Numbered from the stretch's first letter, positions 1 to 12,387 are shown. The stretch: DNA of 64,000 bases from Uloborus plumipes (GCA_038373865.1 JAXGGA010003053.1:45711-109710); one strand, 5' to 3'. Numbers and translations: made by a program. Notes: generated by a model not told the origin, from the sequence alone.

Positions 1-1785
1 GGTAAGATGAGCTCTCTTAACCCTAACGAAACAATTATATTAAGAAGTTTTTAAGGAAGAATAATAAAAGTAACTTTTACTGTTTATTACGCTTGCAACT
101 ATTTCATTTAACAAGGTCATTAAATAATAATAATAGTAATAATAATTTCCCTGTAATCTATGTAAGTAGTCGTCAAACACAACACACGAAAAGTTTTAGA
201 AATCTTTTTGCCAATAGCTCAACTTCAGAATCTTCCTCGAAAGAGAGGGTTTATAACCGTTATTACGCGTATGGATATCAATACAATAAGATTGGCAATA
301 GGGATTAGAAACACCAAGAAGATTGAACTACAATCTATTGGGAATCAGTCTGTGAATATTGTTGACGTTAGTACATTTTGGAAAGAGTATAACTGTACTG
401 AAATTTTATTATTCCACAAATATTTAGATTTAAATGAAATATGCTTGTACTTGTACACCAAATTTGGTGGGAATTGGAACTGGAGGTGCATTTAATTCTG
501 GATTTATTGGCTAGCCTGCTAATGTACATTCCTAAAATAGTTTCCTAAAATAGTAAAATTGTTTTCATGTAATGTTGATGTGATGAATTCAAATTTTCAA
601 AACGTTTGATATCATTCCGGTTGTCCTGAAAAATCATTTTACCTATATTGTGTAGTTACTAGAATTTCATCACCAACGTATTCTTATTTTTTTTTTCTTT
701 TTTTAAAGAAAAAATATTTAACGTACTCAACTTGCTGAATTTAGTTGCATAATTACTCTTTGGACACACAGAAATTAGGCTGTGAAGAAAAGAAAATAAA
801 TTTAAAGTTAATTAAGTTCAAGTTAATTATTAATAAGGAAACAGTATTTTTTTTCTTTTTGACTACACAGTAAATAAATATTTGCTTCTATAATTATTTT
901 ATGAAATTTTCATCAATTTTTCCGTAGAAATTTTGGTTTAATTCTTCTGTAAAAAGTATAATGTACTCTGAAAAGAGGGTGAAAATTAAGTACTTAAGTA
1001 TCTGTGTTCTGTAATATTATCTTTAAAAACTTCTCTAGCAGAAGACGAATTTCGTTTAAAAGATTGAATATTTTAAATACAATGTATGCGATAAATTCAT
1101 CCATTTGAACCTGAACCTGACATTCTCCAATTAACCTAACATAACAAGCTTCTAACAAATAGAAAAAAAAACTATCCCTTCAAGCCAAAATAGTGGTTTT
1201 TATTAATGAAAACTAATTTCAGATGGTAATCCGAATAAATGTTTTGAGCAAATACGAGAAGAAATCTTGACATAAGATGTCCTCATTGGACATTAATTTG
1301 ACAGAGCATGTAAGATTTCGTAAATAAGACTAGACGTAGATTTATCTTGTATAAGAGATATCGTTACATTTTGATGTATCTTGCTTAAAAGAATGATGAG
1401 GCATTTTTATTGCTGCTTAAATGTGGTATTGTTTTTTGCAAGTAATCATAATAATGAAATAGAACCAGTTATATTATAACAGATTTTTTTTTTGCTGACC
1501 TTGTAACTTTTGTTCTAAATTACTCCTTAAAGGTAAGATGTACGCATAAGTAAAATGAATGCATACCTTTAAAAATGCGTTACTTCTTTTGGATACGGAT
1601 AAAAAATCAATTTAGATTATTGTGCTTATGATACTTATAATGTTAGGATAAAAGTTAACTTTTTAAAAAAGACAATTCAAAACTGCTTTATTGACGCTTT
1701 TAAAGCACGTATTGCCGCGTGTATTTACTAGATTTATTAAACTGTTTCGTTAGCTTTTATTAATAAACATCTTGGGTATACAGAC
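1..1785. other. AT-rich DNA, nothing recognised
   Basis: No open frame in this stretch resembles a known protein, and the longest frames are short and low in complexity. I see no RNA gene or transposon ends. Confidence 0.6.
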
Positions 1786-2130
1786 CAGTGAATGAACACC
1801 CCGTAGTTTTCTTAAAAAACAAGTTTTTAAATTTTTTTTCTTAGATGAATCAGCAGTAGGCACGTCATTCTACACATTTCTAAACAGAAAATGGCTAGAA
1901 AATGCTGCGTTTGTGTTTTGTTTGGGGTGTTCATTCACTGAGTCAAGGAACTTTTTCTCCTTTCAATCCCCCACAAAACCTGATCCAGCACATAAAAATT
2001 AGAGCAGTATTTTAAAAAATAATTTCATGTATCACATAAAGTGATTTTACTGTCATGTGACAAGTGCTGCGATTTTTAACGATGCTATTAATTTTCGAAA
2101 ACGAAATTGCGCTTAAGTGTTCATTCACTG
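1786..2130. mobile_element. Inverted-repeat miniature element (unclassified DNA transposon)
   Basis: The left end starts CAGTGAATGAACACCCC. The right end reads GTGTTCATTCACTG, so the outer 14 bases are inverted repeats; flanking GACC/GGTC adds a few more paired bases. A third copy of the motif, in the right-end orientation (GGGGTGTTCATTCACTG), lies inside at 1924-1940, so the element may be a duplicated or nested end. It has no coding capacity. No target duplication is clear, so the superfamily is unassigned. Confidence 0.5.
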
Positions 2131-2211
2131 GTCGAATTTATACCCTATCTTTAAAACTAATTCCTTTTAGACATGATTTAAAAACACATTTTACCTGCCT
2201 TATGATAATCA

Positions 2212-2844
2212 CTAGCTGATGTGCCCGGCGTCACACGGGTTTAATGCAACGTGCCAACTCCAAGAAAATAAATATAATTTTCAACTAAGTCCAGTGGAAT
2301 CATATTTCTCAGAGATATTTTTTGTGACCATGCGGTAGATTAACTGGGTGTAGAGGAGAACGTGAAAGCAAACTTAAATGCGTTATTTATTTTATCTATG
2401 TGATTTTCCAAAAAATCACTTTTTTTTTTCTAAATGTTGCCAAAGCCGATTCTCTTTTTATTTAACCAGATATCGATTATTGGCATAGATGAATATAAAA
2501 ATGCTAAGAAAGAAATACATTTTATACTTACTCCAGAGAAACCTTGATTCAAAATTTTATTATGACTACTATTAATATTGTTGTTGCAAAGCAACAAATT
2601 TTTGCAACAATGGGTTGAAAATTTAATGGGGGGGGGGGGGGAATAAATTAAAATGGGGAAATAACATGAAATTTACTGTTTTCCATAATAACTCTTTCAA
2701 ACTAAGGTTTTTAGAAATAAATTATGGCCTATCCTGATTCCTGTAAAAGTAGCTATCTATGGTGAAAAAATGGTTAAAATCGGTTCAGTAGTTTTGAAGA
2801 TTACCCTGGACATAAATACAAAAGTAGTCATTTATGTATATAGA
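2212..2844 (-). mobile_element. Short non-autonomous Helitron
   Basis: Read on the minus strand, the element begins TCTATATACATAAATG and ends with a GC-rich hairpin (CCCGTGTGACGCCGGGC) followed by CATCAGCTAG. It lies between a 5' A and a 3' T. A TC start, a hairpin just before CTAG, and insertion between A and T are the hallmarks of Helitrons. The 633-bp body holds a G13 run near 2630 and no helicase or Rep sequence, so it depends on an autonomous relative for movement. Confidence 0.8.
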
Positions 2845-5800
2845 TAAAGTTTTGATTAATCTCATGCTGTAAAAGATCATTGATCTGATACTGATTATTT
2901 CATTCGCAATCCGCGTACATTACCTGCGTTTGTAAAAAAAAAAATCTTCCGTATTTTTCAGTAAAGTAAGACTTCCTGCACTATTAAAAAGGTAAATTTG
3001 ACTAGATAATAATTCAAAAGTGATGTTACCTTGCCGAGATTTTACTTGTACAGCATTTGTTATCTGCTCAATAAGAGAACTGAGGAATGAAAGTACACTC
3101 GATAAAACTTTTTCTGCATGAATTTCATCCGTGAGGTCACGCATTTTTGTATTGTAAAGATTATTACAATCAAAACCTATGCACGAAAATTATTTGAGAA
3201 AACTGATTTTTTTACCATACGGTATTAATGTATAATATTTTCTTTTCCGTCTAGCGTAATGCAGTTTCGTGTAATATAGCGTCTAGTAAATTTACATCTC
3301 TGAGTAAAATTTGGAACTCCACTTTGCTTAGTTTTGAGACCATTTTTCTTAGAATGAAAGATAAAGAAAAAAAGAAAAAAACATAGTTACACAAATTCCA
3401 TTTCTTCCTATGGACTTAAAATATGGACGTTTAAATTTATCCCGAGCATTAATTTCATTTTAGTTTTAAAATCATCTCTCTAAATTACACATCAACAATG
3501 TGTGTCGAAAGTCATCCATGACTTTAGGCATGAGCAATTTATAGGAATGATTATTTAAGCAACAACAACTCATATTTTTAACCAATCATAAAATTCATTA
3601 AATTACTTTTTAGCAATTCCTATTTAAAAGTTTCTTTGACTACAAGATGTCAAATTCAAGCTCGTTCCTCAACATTTAAAGTGGAGCGATAAATGTGCAA
3701 CATGTGAGCAGTACTATAGCAGTAATTTTTGGAGTTTATTAAAGCATCAAATTAAGTGATGTTTAATGAAAAAATATTATAAAATCATTATGCTGAAATG
3801 TGAGGTTTTTTTTTTGCGGTTTTCTCTTTATTTAGGTTGACATTTTGTTTTATACCCTGCGATGCAAAAGCTTAAATAAAATGCAAATGTATGAATAAAA
3901 ATGAACAATTCAGCGAAATTCTTTCAAATTTCTAGTGCAGGTAGACAATATGGTTCCAAACACGTGTCTGGAGTTTTGAAAAATGAAACCAAAATTGAAA
4001 TTACAAAAAGATTTTTTTTTTTTTGCTCTTGCAAAAGTTTAGACAAAAGTCAGATTTTATGCAAATATCTCTTGAAATGTAATTGGTGGAGGAAAGGTGG
4101 GAGTCTTTGCTTCGAATGTAAGGTGCAGGGATTGCTGAATGAATAATCAAACTCCCAAACTCTGTGTAGTTCTCGTGTAAAGAAGAAGAGAAAATTTAAA
4201 AGCCGAAATTTGAAAATGAACCCATTTTGCTATTTTTTCGTATTTTAAATCGACCCTAGTATGGTAGTACATCGTTTTTTACTTCATGGAGAACAAATTC
4301 ATACATCCGTATCGATTAAAAAGGGAAAGAAAAATTATATTTCTTAAGAATGAAGGAATTGAAAAAAACGACTCAAACTGACGATTCGCCCCTTAATCCT
4401 ACAAAACTTCTACTTGGGTCAAAAACAGCACGTGACAGCATAAGTAGATGAACAACTAAATCGGGATGCATAAAAAAATAAGGAGTTTTGCTTGAACCTT
4501 TTCGGAAACCCTCCCAAAAAAGCCAGATTTTAAAGGTAAAAGTAGCACAACATATGCTCATCGGATCTTTTCTCAAGTCACGCCAGTAGAATTATCAGGC
4601 CATCCAAATTTTAATAATTTTCATCAGAGAAAGTAACATTCATTTTCAGTCACGATGATACATGTGCTTCTTTTACCATTAAAATCCAACTAATTTAACT
4701 AATTGTTATTAGCATGTAGCGTAGACATGTCAAATAATAACCATCAAAAAGTATTACAATTGATAAAACGAGTTCATCTTAAAGAGTTAGTAAGCAAACT
4801 TGTAAGTAAACTATTTGTTATCTGTTTGAAACTTAGGTTTGCAAAATGTATTAATTATCAAAGCACGTGTCAAGACAAAACTAGTTCTTGAAAAGCTTTT
4901 ATCGATATCTTAAATGCAAATGCAATTAATTTTGACTAGTTGTTATCTAGTATAGAGTATATCTGGTGGATATTAATTATTAAGCCTTTGAAATGAATAT
5001 TTGTTGGAGAGTTTGGACTCGACAGTACGTTTTTGAAACATCAATTAATCAAGCCGCTGTCAATGACTGAACAGTTTTTTTTCTTGCAGAGATTTCATTG
5101 AAATTTCAGTTTAAATGATCGTTAATAAAATGGAACAGTTGAACAGCTTTTGTTTTCGCTTTGAATATAGAACCTATTAAGCAATATGACAATTTTTGGA
5201 AAAATGAAATTTTTTTAATTATCGGTTTTTTTTAAATCTACCACTATTCTTTTCAAAGAAAATTATAGTTTATAGTGAAACTATGACTTGGGAAAGGAAA
5301 AAAAATGGGAATAAAAGGGAAAAGCCACACATAGAAGCCGAATGCATGACTTCTGTGCAAACAAAACTCGACGAAATCTTTCCATAATAACTACGTGCCA
5401 CAAGCTGCCGCCGAAAGCACTGCAATTACACATGTCTGTAAACTCAGCACAAAAGATTGGCAACCCTTCCATTTTTCTCTTTATAATTCACTGCTGAAAA
5501 CGTCGTAAAATCAAAAGCATGTGATAAAGGGTGCTTCTTTGGATGTAACGAATGTCAATCGCTACATCCTACTTGTGAGTGGGTTTGATTGACAACCAAC
5601 AATTACGAGCACTTGTTGATTGCGTAGAAATTGGCAAGTTAACCGTCTCCTGATGTGCTACTCCACCTAGTCGCTGTCCAAACTGTCAGTTCTGGAAAGG
5701 CGGCAATAAAAAATGCAGTGGCTTAGTCATCGTGGCGTCTGGGATGAATAAGTGTTGAGTTAAATTGAATCGCTTCAGGTATTTTGAGAAAAAACTTGCA

Positions 5801-6750
5801 TTTTCTATTGAAGCACTGGATGTATGCATTCAACAGAAATCTGCGTTAAATCTGTATGCAAATTATAAATTTTTATCAGCAAATATTGTAGTTTCGTGGG
5901 AAGGTAAAGGAATGTCCAGAGAAATGAGTTTTTGAGATATTTGAATACGCGTGTTTCGGAATCCATACTAACAATGGAAAAATGTTGGAATTTGACCTTT
6001 TTTCGTGCTTAATTTTCAGCGGAAACCAAACAAGAAAGCTTGTACAAAAAGAAGAAAAAAACTGTAATACAATAGACGACAAAATTTATACAAATAATAA
6101 TAATAATAAATGAAAAAAATTACTAATGCTCCTCTTTACTTTACCGCGCCAGTGTAATATTAGGTAGTGAGTAGCAAAGGGATATAAGCGGACGTTTGGT
6201 GTTAAGTACAATTTCTTGGTAGGCTTTTAGTTAAAAGTTTTTTTTATTTTTTATTTTTAATTATACTGTATAGCATCATCTTCTAGGGCTACTACTACTT
6301 TGCCCCAGAAGACATGCTACTTTCTTCTAGCTTTAGTTTTTTTGACCTTTAAACCTCCTTGCTTTAATCCGCTTTCTAGAGTCTTTTACTGTTGCATAGT
6401 CCGTGATATTTTTACTGCTAATTTTTGATACCAAGAGATGGATAAGCGAAAATGTCAAATAATGGAATGCAAAGGTTTTAAATTTAGACATAATTGCATA
6501 ATACTTTCGATGCCATAATACATAATACCAGCTGTTTTTATGTAATTAAATCTTTTAGATGAATAGGAAGGAAGATAAACATACAAATTTAAGAAACAAT
6601 TCAATTAAATCGTAGCAAAGTGGAGGTGAGAGACTGGAGATTTGAAAAGCACTGAATTTGAGTGTGTGTATATAAAAATGCAATTATTTTAAACTTTAAT
6701 CAGATCAATTGCATTAACTTTATCACATGTATAAAAATACCTTTAACATA
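2845..6750. other. AT-rich DNA, nothing recognised
   Basis: I found no recognisable protein frame, RNA gene or transposon termini. Several frames of 60-80 codons exist (for example 3901-4146 and 5281-5472), but none has a known motif or resembles another frame in the window. Confidence 0.5.
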
Positions 6751-7142
6751 TCTAATATATAAAATTCTCGTGTCACGGTTTTCGTTGCCATACTCCTCCG
6801 AAACGGCTTGACCGATTTTGATGGATTTTTTTGTGCTTATCCAGTATCTATGAGAATCGGCCAACATCTATTTTTCATCCCCCTAAATGTTAGGGGTAGT
6901 CCACCCCTAAGTTTTTTTTTGTTCGCACATAACATCTGATCTACTGAACCGATTTGGACGATTTTTTTTAATCGATAGGAGATGGTGTAACTTAGGTACC
7001 ATGTACTCATATGACGATATTTGTTCACTAGAAAAAAAGTTATTATCGAAACTAACATTTCATGAATAACTTTTCATGTCATCAACTAACATTTCATGTC
7101 ATTTAAAACAATATGTGTTATCGTAAATCCTTACTTCAATGA

Positions 7143-7217
7143 GCGACCCGATGGTCAAGTGGTTATGCGCATCAGGTTGAAGTTCCTGATGGAATGAGAT
7201 CGAATCCAGGCCCGCAA
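7143..7217 (+). other. tRNA-like sequence inside Helitron copy 1
   Basis: A good A-box-like motif (TGGTCAAGTGG, 7152-7162) is followed 35 bases later by a B-box-like motif (AGATCGAATCC, 7197-7207). Between them CATCAGG and CCTGATG can pair as an anticodon-type stem. The acceptor arm is poor, so this is more likely a captured tRNA or SINE head than a working tRNA. The same region survives in decayed form in copy 2 (about 10270-10345, minus strand). Confidence 0.45.
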
Positions 7218-7807
7218 GGATTTTTTCGAACAGCTGCATGGTTTTTTTTTGAATGATTTTAATGATTGTAATGTCCTTATGCAGGTACATCCCCTCATGG
7301 GGATCTACCCCATATTTTTTTATAGTACAAAATGACAGTTTTGGTCGGATCTTTGTTAAAATTAGCAATGGGGTCCTTCGATGCTGTAGAATTTTCTTAT
7401 GGACGTTTGCGCCATTTTTGGGGGCTTTGAATCGATTGTGGCAATAAATGGTTTTTGATTTGCGGCACTTATATTATTTTTTCAAACATTATATACACTA
7501 TCAATTATATTATGTTAATTTTTGTACCTTTATAAAATTCTGCATTTTATACCTTGCATTTACGTCAAATTCAAGGTAAAATTAAAAGTCAAAAATTCTG
7601 AAGAAGATAAATATATGTTAAAAATTAAAGTAACTATTTTTTGTGATTTTCATATTGGTTGTGACCAAAAAATATCATTACAAACAAATAAAATATATCA
7701 AACACCATGAGTGTTGAGTTATTAGGCAAAATTCGCTGTGTAAAGTTTTTTTTCACTGCGAAAGGGGGGGGGGTATAAACGACCATTAAAGTTACACAAA
7801 TTTGTAA

Positions 7808-8224
7808 AAAATAAAGGTTGGATCTCCAATTATCTTGCTTCGTAATTTGAACCCGCCCCGGCTGTGCAACGGTACGCGATTAGTCATTCAAAAATTAATG
7901 AAAAACGTGATCGAAGCCAGGATTTTAAATGGCAAATTCAGAGGTGAAAATATACTCATACCACGGATTCCTATTATACCTACAGATGTACCAATTTAAT
8001 TCAAACGTATTCAGTTTCTGATTAGATTGGCATTTGCAATGACTATCAACAAATCCCAAGGTCAAACGATGTCTGTTTGTGGCTTAGATTTGAGAACACC
8101 ATGTTTTTCACACGGACAATTATACGTGGCATGCTCTCGAGTGGGTAAACCATCCAGTTTGTTTGTGTTAGCTAAAGATGGACTAACAAAAAATATTGTT
8201 CACGATATAGCATTAAGAGATTGA
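7808..8224 (+). pseudogene. Helitron PIF1-type helicase, C-terminal fragment with a stop
   Basis: The frame reads through VGSPIILLRNLNPPRLCNG (from about 7817), then TINKSQGQT (helicase motif V region) and LYVACSRV (motif VI), and stops at 8222-8224. These are the last ~135 residues of the SF1 helicase of a Helitron RepHel protein. Walker A, Walker B and the Rep nuclease are missing. An in-frame TAA at 7997-7999 interrupts the frame just before KRIQF, where copy 2 has Gln-Leu. It cannot make an active helicase. Confidence 0.9.
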
Positions 8225-8515
8225 TATTGTTTAATAGTGTTACTGTCATAATTGTTTAATTAATGACATATAATTTTAAGGAATAAATTATAATAACTTA
8301 AAAATAATGTTTGCCTTTTGTTATTTTTATATTCCCTCATCGTTCACAGCGCTCCATGCTTATTTCACGCATATACCACATTCTTACATACATACAATAT
8401 ACACATTCTACCATACATACATACATACTTACAATAAGTAAGCTATTTTTTGTCTACACTAGAAATTACTAGGAAATTATTTATATGGCAAAACAACGTT
8501 TGCCGGGTCAGCTAG

Positions 8516-8955
8516 TTTACATATTATATAAGTTCTGTACATCAGAACCAAACTAACGTAAGTTCATTTTTGTAACTTTAGAGGTGAGGGGAAAAACGAT
8601 TTTCGGATATATGGAAAGGATGGGACTCACGTTCTTTTAATGATGCTAAATAATTGTGAAGGAATTTGTTTGTAGAAAATTTTCTCACGGGTAGATGCGA
8701 AATAAGATTCTACATACAATGAAGCAATAAAGTAAAAATCACAATTTTTTGACTTACGTCGTTCTGGTACATATTTAAACAATAATCATAACAGTATGCA
8801 TGTAACATAGTTAAGTAAAACACACTTTCTTAACAGTCCCATTCCAAAAACTGCACAGAAATGTCAAGAACGCATTTTTGCATTATTACAAACCATTGAC
8901 AGTGTGATACTGTGATACTTTAAAATGTGTGAAACGAATAGATTTATAGACAAGA
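8516..8955. other. Spacer between the inverted Helitron copies
   Basis: These 440 bp of AT-rich DNA lie between the 3' ends of the two Helitrons. Nothing coding or repetitive was recognised. Confidence 0.6.
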
Positions 8956-9250
8956 CTAGCTGACCCGGCAATCGTTGTTTTGCCATATAAATAATTTCCT
9001 AGTAATTTCTAGTGTAGACAAAAAATAGCTTACTTATTGTAAGTATGTATGTATGTATGTATGGTAGAATGTGTATATTGTATGTATGTAAGAATGTGGT
9101 ATATGCGTGAAATAAGCATGGAGCGCTGTGAACGATGAGGGAATATAAAAATAACAAAAAGCAAACATTATTTTTAAGTTATTATAATTTATTCCTTAAA
9201 ATTATATATCATTAATTAAACAATTACGACAGTAACACTATTAAACAATA

Positions 9251-9667
9251 TCAATCTCTTAATGCTATAGCGTGAACAATATTTTTTGTTAGTCCATCTT
9301 TAGCTAACACAAACAAACTGGATGGTTTACCCACTCGAGAGCATGCCACGTATAATTGTCCGTGTGAGAAACATGGTGTTCTCAAATCTAAGCCACAAAC
9401 AGACATCGTTTGACCTTGGGATTTGTTGATAGTCATTGCAAATGCCAATCTAATCGGAAACTGAATACGTTTCAATTGAATTGGCACATCTGTAGGTATA
9501 ATAGGAATCCGTGGTATGAGTATATTTTCACCTCTGAACTTGCCATTTAAAATCCTGGCTTCGATCACGTTTTTCATTAATTTTTGAATGACTAATCGCG
9601 TACCGTTGCACAGCCGGGGCGGGTTCAAATTACGAAGCAAGATAATTGGAGATCCAACCTTTATTTT
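9251..9667 (-). pseudogene. Helitron PIF1-type helicase, C-terminal fragment (open)
   Basis: This is the counterpart of the fragment in copy 1. The frame is open from a stop at 9668-9670 to the terminal stop and covers [19 protein letters not shown] and LYVACSRV. There is no upstream ATG and no Walker A or B motif, so it is a decayed RepHel tail rather than a gene. Unlike copy 1 it has no internal stop. The protein differs from copy 1 at only a few residues (for example HAIALRD against HDIALRD at the C-terminus). Confidence 0.85.
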
Positions 9668-10539
9668 TTAAAAATTTGTGTCACTTTATTGGTCGTTCAT
9701 CCCCCCCCCCTCTCGCAGTGAAAAAAAACTTTACACAGCAGATTTTGCCTAATAACTCAACACTCATGGTGTTTGATACATTTTATTTGTTTGTTATGAT
9801 GTTTTTTGGTCACAACCAGTATGAAAATCACAAAAAATAGTTACTTTAATTTTTAACATATATTTATCTTCTTCAGAATTTTTGACTTTTAATTTTACCT
9901 TGAATTTAACGTAAATGCAAGGTATAAAATACAGAATTTTATAAAGGTACAAAAATTAACATAATATAATTGATAGTGTATATAATATTTGAAAAAATAA
10001 TATAAGTGCCGCAAATCAAAAACCATTTATTGCCACAATCGATTCAAAGCCCCCCCAAAAATGGCGCAAACGCCATAAGAAAATTCTACATCATCGAAGG
10101 ACCCCATTGCCAATTTTAGCAAAGATCCGACCAAAACTGTCATTTTGTACTACAAAAAAATATGGGGTAGATCCCCATGAGGGGATGTACCTGCATAAGG
10201 ACATTACAATCATTAAAATCATTCAAAAAAAAAAAAAAAAACATGCAGCTGTTCGAAAAAATCCTTGCGGGCCTGGTTTCGATCTCATTCAATCAGGAAC
10301 TTCAACCTGAAGCGCATAACCACTTTACCATCGGGTCGCTCATTGAAGTAAGGATTTACGATAACACATATTGTTTTAAATGTTAGTTTTTTGCACGAAA
10401 TGTTAGTTTTTCGATCATAACTTTTTTTCTAGTGAACAAATATCGTCATATGAGTACATGGTACATACACTGAAGTGACAAAAGTCATGGGATAGCAATA
10501 TGCAAATTTTCAGATGGCAGTAGCATCGCATAGAACAGG

Positions 10540-10546
10540 TATAAAT
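10540..10546 (+). promoter_or_regulatory. Probable TATA box of Tc1-like copy A
   Basis: TATAAAT lies 64 bp upstream of the ATG at 10611 and 45 bp inside the left inverted repeat. The same box is conserved in copy B (42291-42297, minus strand). Position and sequence suit an RNA polymerase II core promoter; no initiator was assigned. Confidence 0.45.
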
Positions 10547-10610
10547 GCGCAGTGCTGTTACAGAGCTTTCATTTCTGTTCAAGTTATTCATGTGAAGAGG
10601 CTTTAACGTG

Positions 10611-11654
10611 ATGATGACCGCACGACGTGAATTAACAGACTTTGAACGCGGAATGTTAGTTGGAGCTAGACGCATGGGTCATGCCATTTCGGAAATCGTT
10701 AGAGAATTCAACATTCCCAGATCCACTGTGTCAAGAGTGTGCCGAGAGTATGAAATTTCAGGCATAACATCCCACCATGGACAGCGCAGTGGTCGACCGC
10801 CTGCACTTAAAGATCGAGACCGGCGACGTCTGCAAAGAGTCGTAAATTCTAACAGACAAGCAACACTGCGTCAAATCACCGTAGAAATCAATGTGGGACG
10901 TACAATGGACGTGTCTGCTAGAACTGTGCGGAGAAATTTGGATTTCTTGGGCTATTCCAGCAGAAGACCGACTCGAGTGCCTTTACTGACAGAACGACAT
11001 CGCTTGCAGCGACTCTCGTGGGCACGTGAGCATATCGGTTGGTCCCTAGATGAATGGAAAACCGTGGCCTGGTCCGATGAGTCACGATTTCAGCTGGTAA
11101 GAGCCGATGGTAGGGTTCGAGTGTGGCGCAGACCCCACGAAGCCATGGACCCAAACTGTCAGCAAGGCACTGTTCAAGCTGGTGGTGGCTCCGTAATGGT
11201 GTGGGCTGTTTTTTCATGGCATGGACTTGGTCCTCTAGTGCGACTGGACCGAACATTGACTGGAAATGCTTATGTGCAGCTACTTGGAGATCACTTGCAG
11301 CCATTCATGGACTTCATGTACCCAAACAACGATGGGATTTTTATGGATGACAATGCGCCATGTCACCGGGCCACAACTGTTCGCAATTGGTTTGAAGAAA
11401 ATTCTGGACAATTCCAACGAATGATTTGGCCACCTAGATCGCCCGACATGAATCCCATTGAGCATTTATGGGACACCATCGAGAGGTCTGTTCGTGCCCA
11501 AAATCCTGCCCCATCAACGCTTTCACAATTATGGACGTCTATCGAGACAGCATGGCTCAATATTCCTGCAGAAGACTTCCAACGACTTGTTGAGTCCATG
11601 CCACGTCGAGTTGTTGCACTTCGCCGGGCAAAAGGAGGGCCGACACGATATTAA
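10611..11654 (+). CDS. Tc1-like transposase (DD36E), copy A
   Basis: This 347-residue transposase would bind its own inverted repeats and cut and paste the element into TA sites. Residues about 8-50 form a first helix-turn-helix, GRPP (about 61-64) resembles the GRPR-like linker, and about 65-125 a second helix-turn-helix with a basic RDRRR patch. The RNase H-fold domain carries WSDES (Asp156), MDDN (Asp247) and NPIEHLW (Glu284), with 36 residues between the last two. ATG at 10611 is chosen because copy B has its first ATG at the same place; the GTG three bases upstream is not shared. The frame is intact. It lacks one Ser codon present in copy B (residue 85 there). Confidence 0.93.
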   Translation: MMTARRELTDFERGMLVGARRMGHAISEIVREFNIPRSTVSRVCREYEISGITSHHGQRSGRPPALKDRDRRRLQRVVNSNRQATLRQITVEINVGRTMDVSARTVRRNLDFLGYSSRRPTRVPLLTERHRLQRLSWAREHIGWSLDEWKTVAWSDESRFQLVRADGRVRVWRRPHEAMDPNCQQGTVQAGGGSVMVWAVFSWHGLGPLVRLDRTLTGNAYVQLLGDHLQPFMDFMYPNNDGIFMDDNAPCHRATTVRNWFEENSGQFQRMIWPPRSPDMNPIEHLWDTIERSVRAQNPAPSTLSQLWTSIETAWLNIPAEDFQRLVESMPRRVVALRRAKGGPTRY

Positions 11655-12039
11655 GAGGTATCCCATGACTTTTGTCACTTCAGTGTAAGTTACACCATCT
11701 CCTATCGATTAAAAAAAATCGTCCAAATCGGTTCAGTAGATCAGATGTTATGTGCGAACAAAAAAAAAATTTAGGGGTGGACTACCCCTAACATTTAGGG
11801 GGATGAAAAATAGATGTTGGCCGATTCTCATAGATACTGGATAAGCACAAAAAATTTCATCAAAATCGGTCAAGCCGTTTCGGAGGAGTATGGCAACGAA
11901 AACTGTGACACGAGAATTTTATATATTAGATGTTATTCTGTAACAAAAGGCTCAGACATTAAGTATTTGTAATTGAACATTTTGTACAATTTTCTCACAC
12001 TAAACTCAACAACAATATTTTCTAATAAACTAATATATC

Positions 12040-12387
12040 TGTGCCCCCTCATGGTCGCCTTATTGGGAGGTCACTGTGACTTCACAAAACAATTCCTTAT
12101 TCGGAATAGTTAAATTATTGGCAAATTTAAAGACAATATTGCAACTTTGGTTATTCCTTTTTCTTTTTAAAAATGTTTTTAATAATACCTTATTTTACTT
12201 CTCATTTGATGTTTCCCTCTTGTCCCTATTCTTATGAGTTGTTTTTCTAAAATATTTTTTTACTAATATGATCAAAATAAATAAATATATATGAAAAAAA
12301 AATTGCTTTCCTTCGCTCAAAATGCCGATCCCAGGCTGCTGCACCTGCTGTAAGAGCCACAACTGCTAACCCCTAGGTACGCTACTG
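12040..12387. mobile_element. Truncated hAT-like miniature element
   Basis: The right end (CCCCTAGGTACGCTACTG, ending at 12387) looks like an inverted hAT terminus. The interior at about 12058-12080 (GGGAGGTCACTGTGAC) matches a motif near both ends of the hAT element at 51531-52208, so the two are related. No matching left terminus or target duplication was found, so the left boundary is approximate and the element is probably truncated. Confidence 0.45.

Larger units (their letters stand above)
6751..8515 (+). mobile_element. Helitron copy 1 (with helicase remnant)
   Basis: The element starts TCTAATATATAAAATTC after an A and ends with a hairpin-like GC-rich stretch followed by GTCAGCTAG and a T, which are canonical Helitron termini. 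It is 1765 bp. It carries, in order, a tRNA-like sequence, a short G run, the last ~135 codons of a PIF1-type helicase, and a CATA-rich patch before the 3' end. The Rep nuclease and helicase N-terminus are absent, so it is non-autonomous. Its nearest relative lies inverted at 8956-11930. Confidence 0.9.
10468..11685 (+). mobile_element. Intact Tc1-like (DD36E) transposon, copy A
   Basis: The terminal inverted repeats are perfect 27-mers (10468-10494 and 11659-11685) starting CACTGAAGTGACAAAAG. TA dinucleotides at 10466-10467 and 11686-11687 are the target duplication. The 1218-bp element has one gene. It sits in Helitron copy 2, and the matching position of Helitron copy 1 (GGTACCTAAGTTACACC in reverse) is an empty site with a single TA, which confirms the boundaries. 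Confidence 0.95.
8956..11930 (-). mobile_element. Helitron copy 2, interrupted by a Tc1-like transposon
   Basis: This is the same family as 6751-8515 in opposite orientation. On the minus strand it runs from TCTAATATATAAAATTC (ending at 11930) to GTCAGCTAG (at 8956), again between A and T. Removing the Tc1-like insertion and one TA leaves about 1755 bp, against 1765 bp in copy 1. The copies differ by scattered substitutions and small homopolymer changes. Their 3' ends face each other across 440 bp. Confidence 0.9.

Noticed and set aside
3079..3100. CTGAGGA followed by GAAAG, resembling a hammerhead core
   Set aside because: Only one base separates the boxes, so no stem II can form; a chance match.
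10918..11304. 128-codon frame antisense to the Tc1-like transposase, also present in copy B (41530-41916)
   Set aside because: Conserved only because the sense gene is; no domain or start context supports it.
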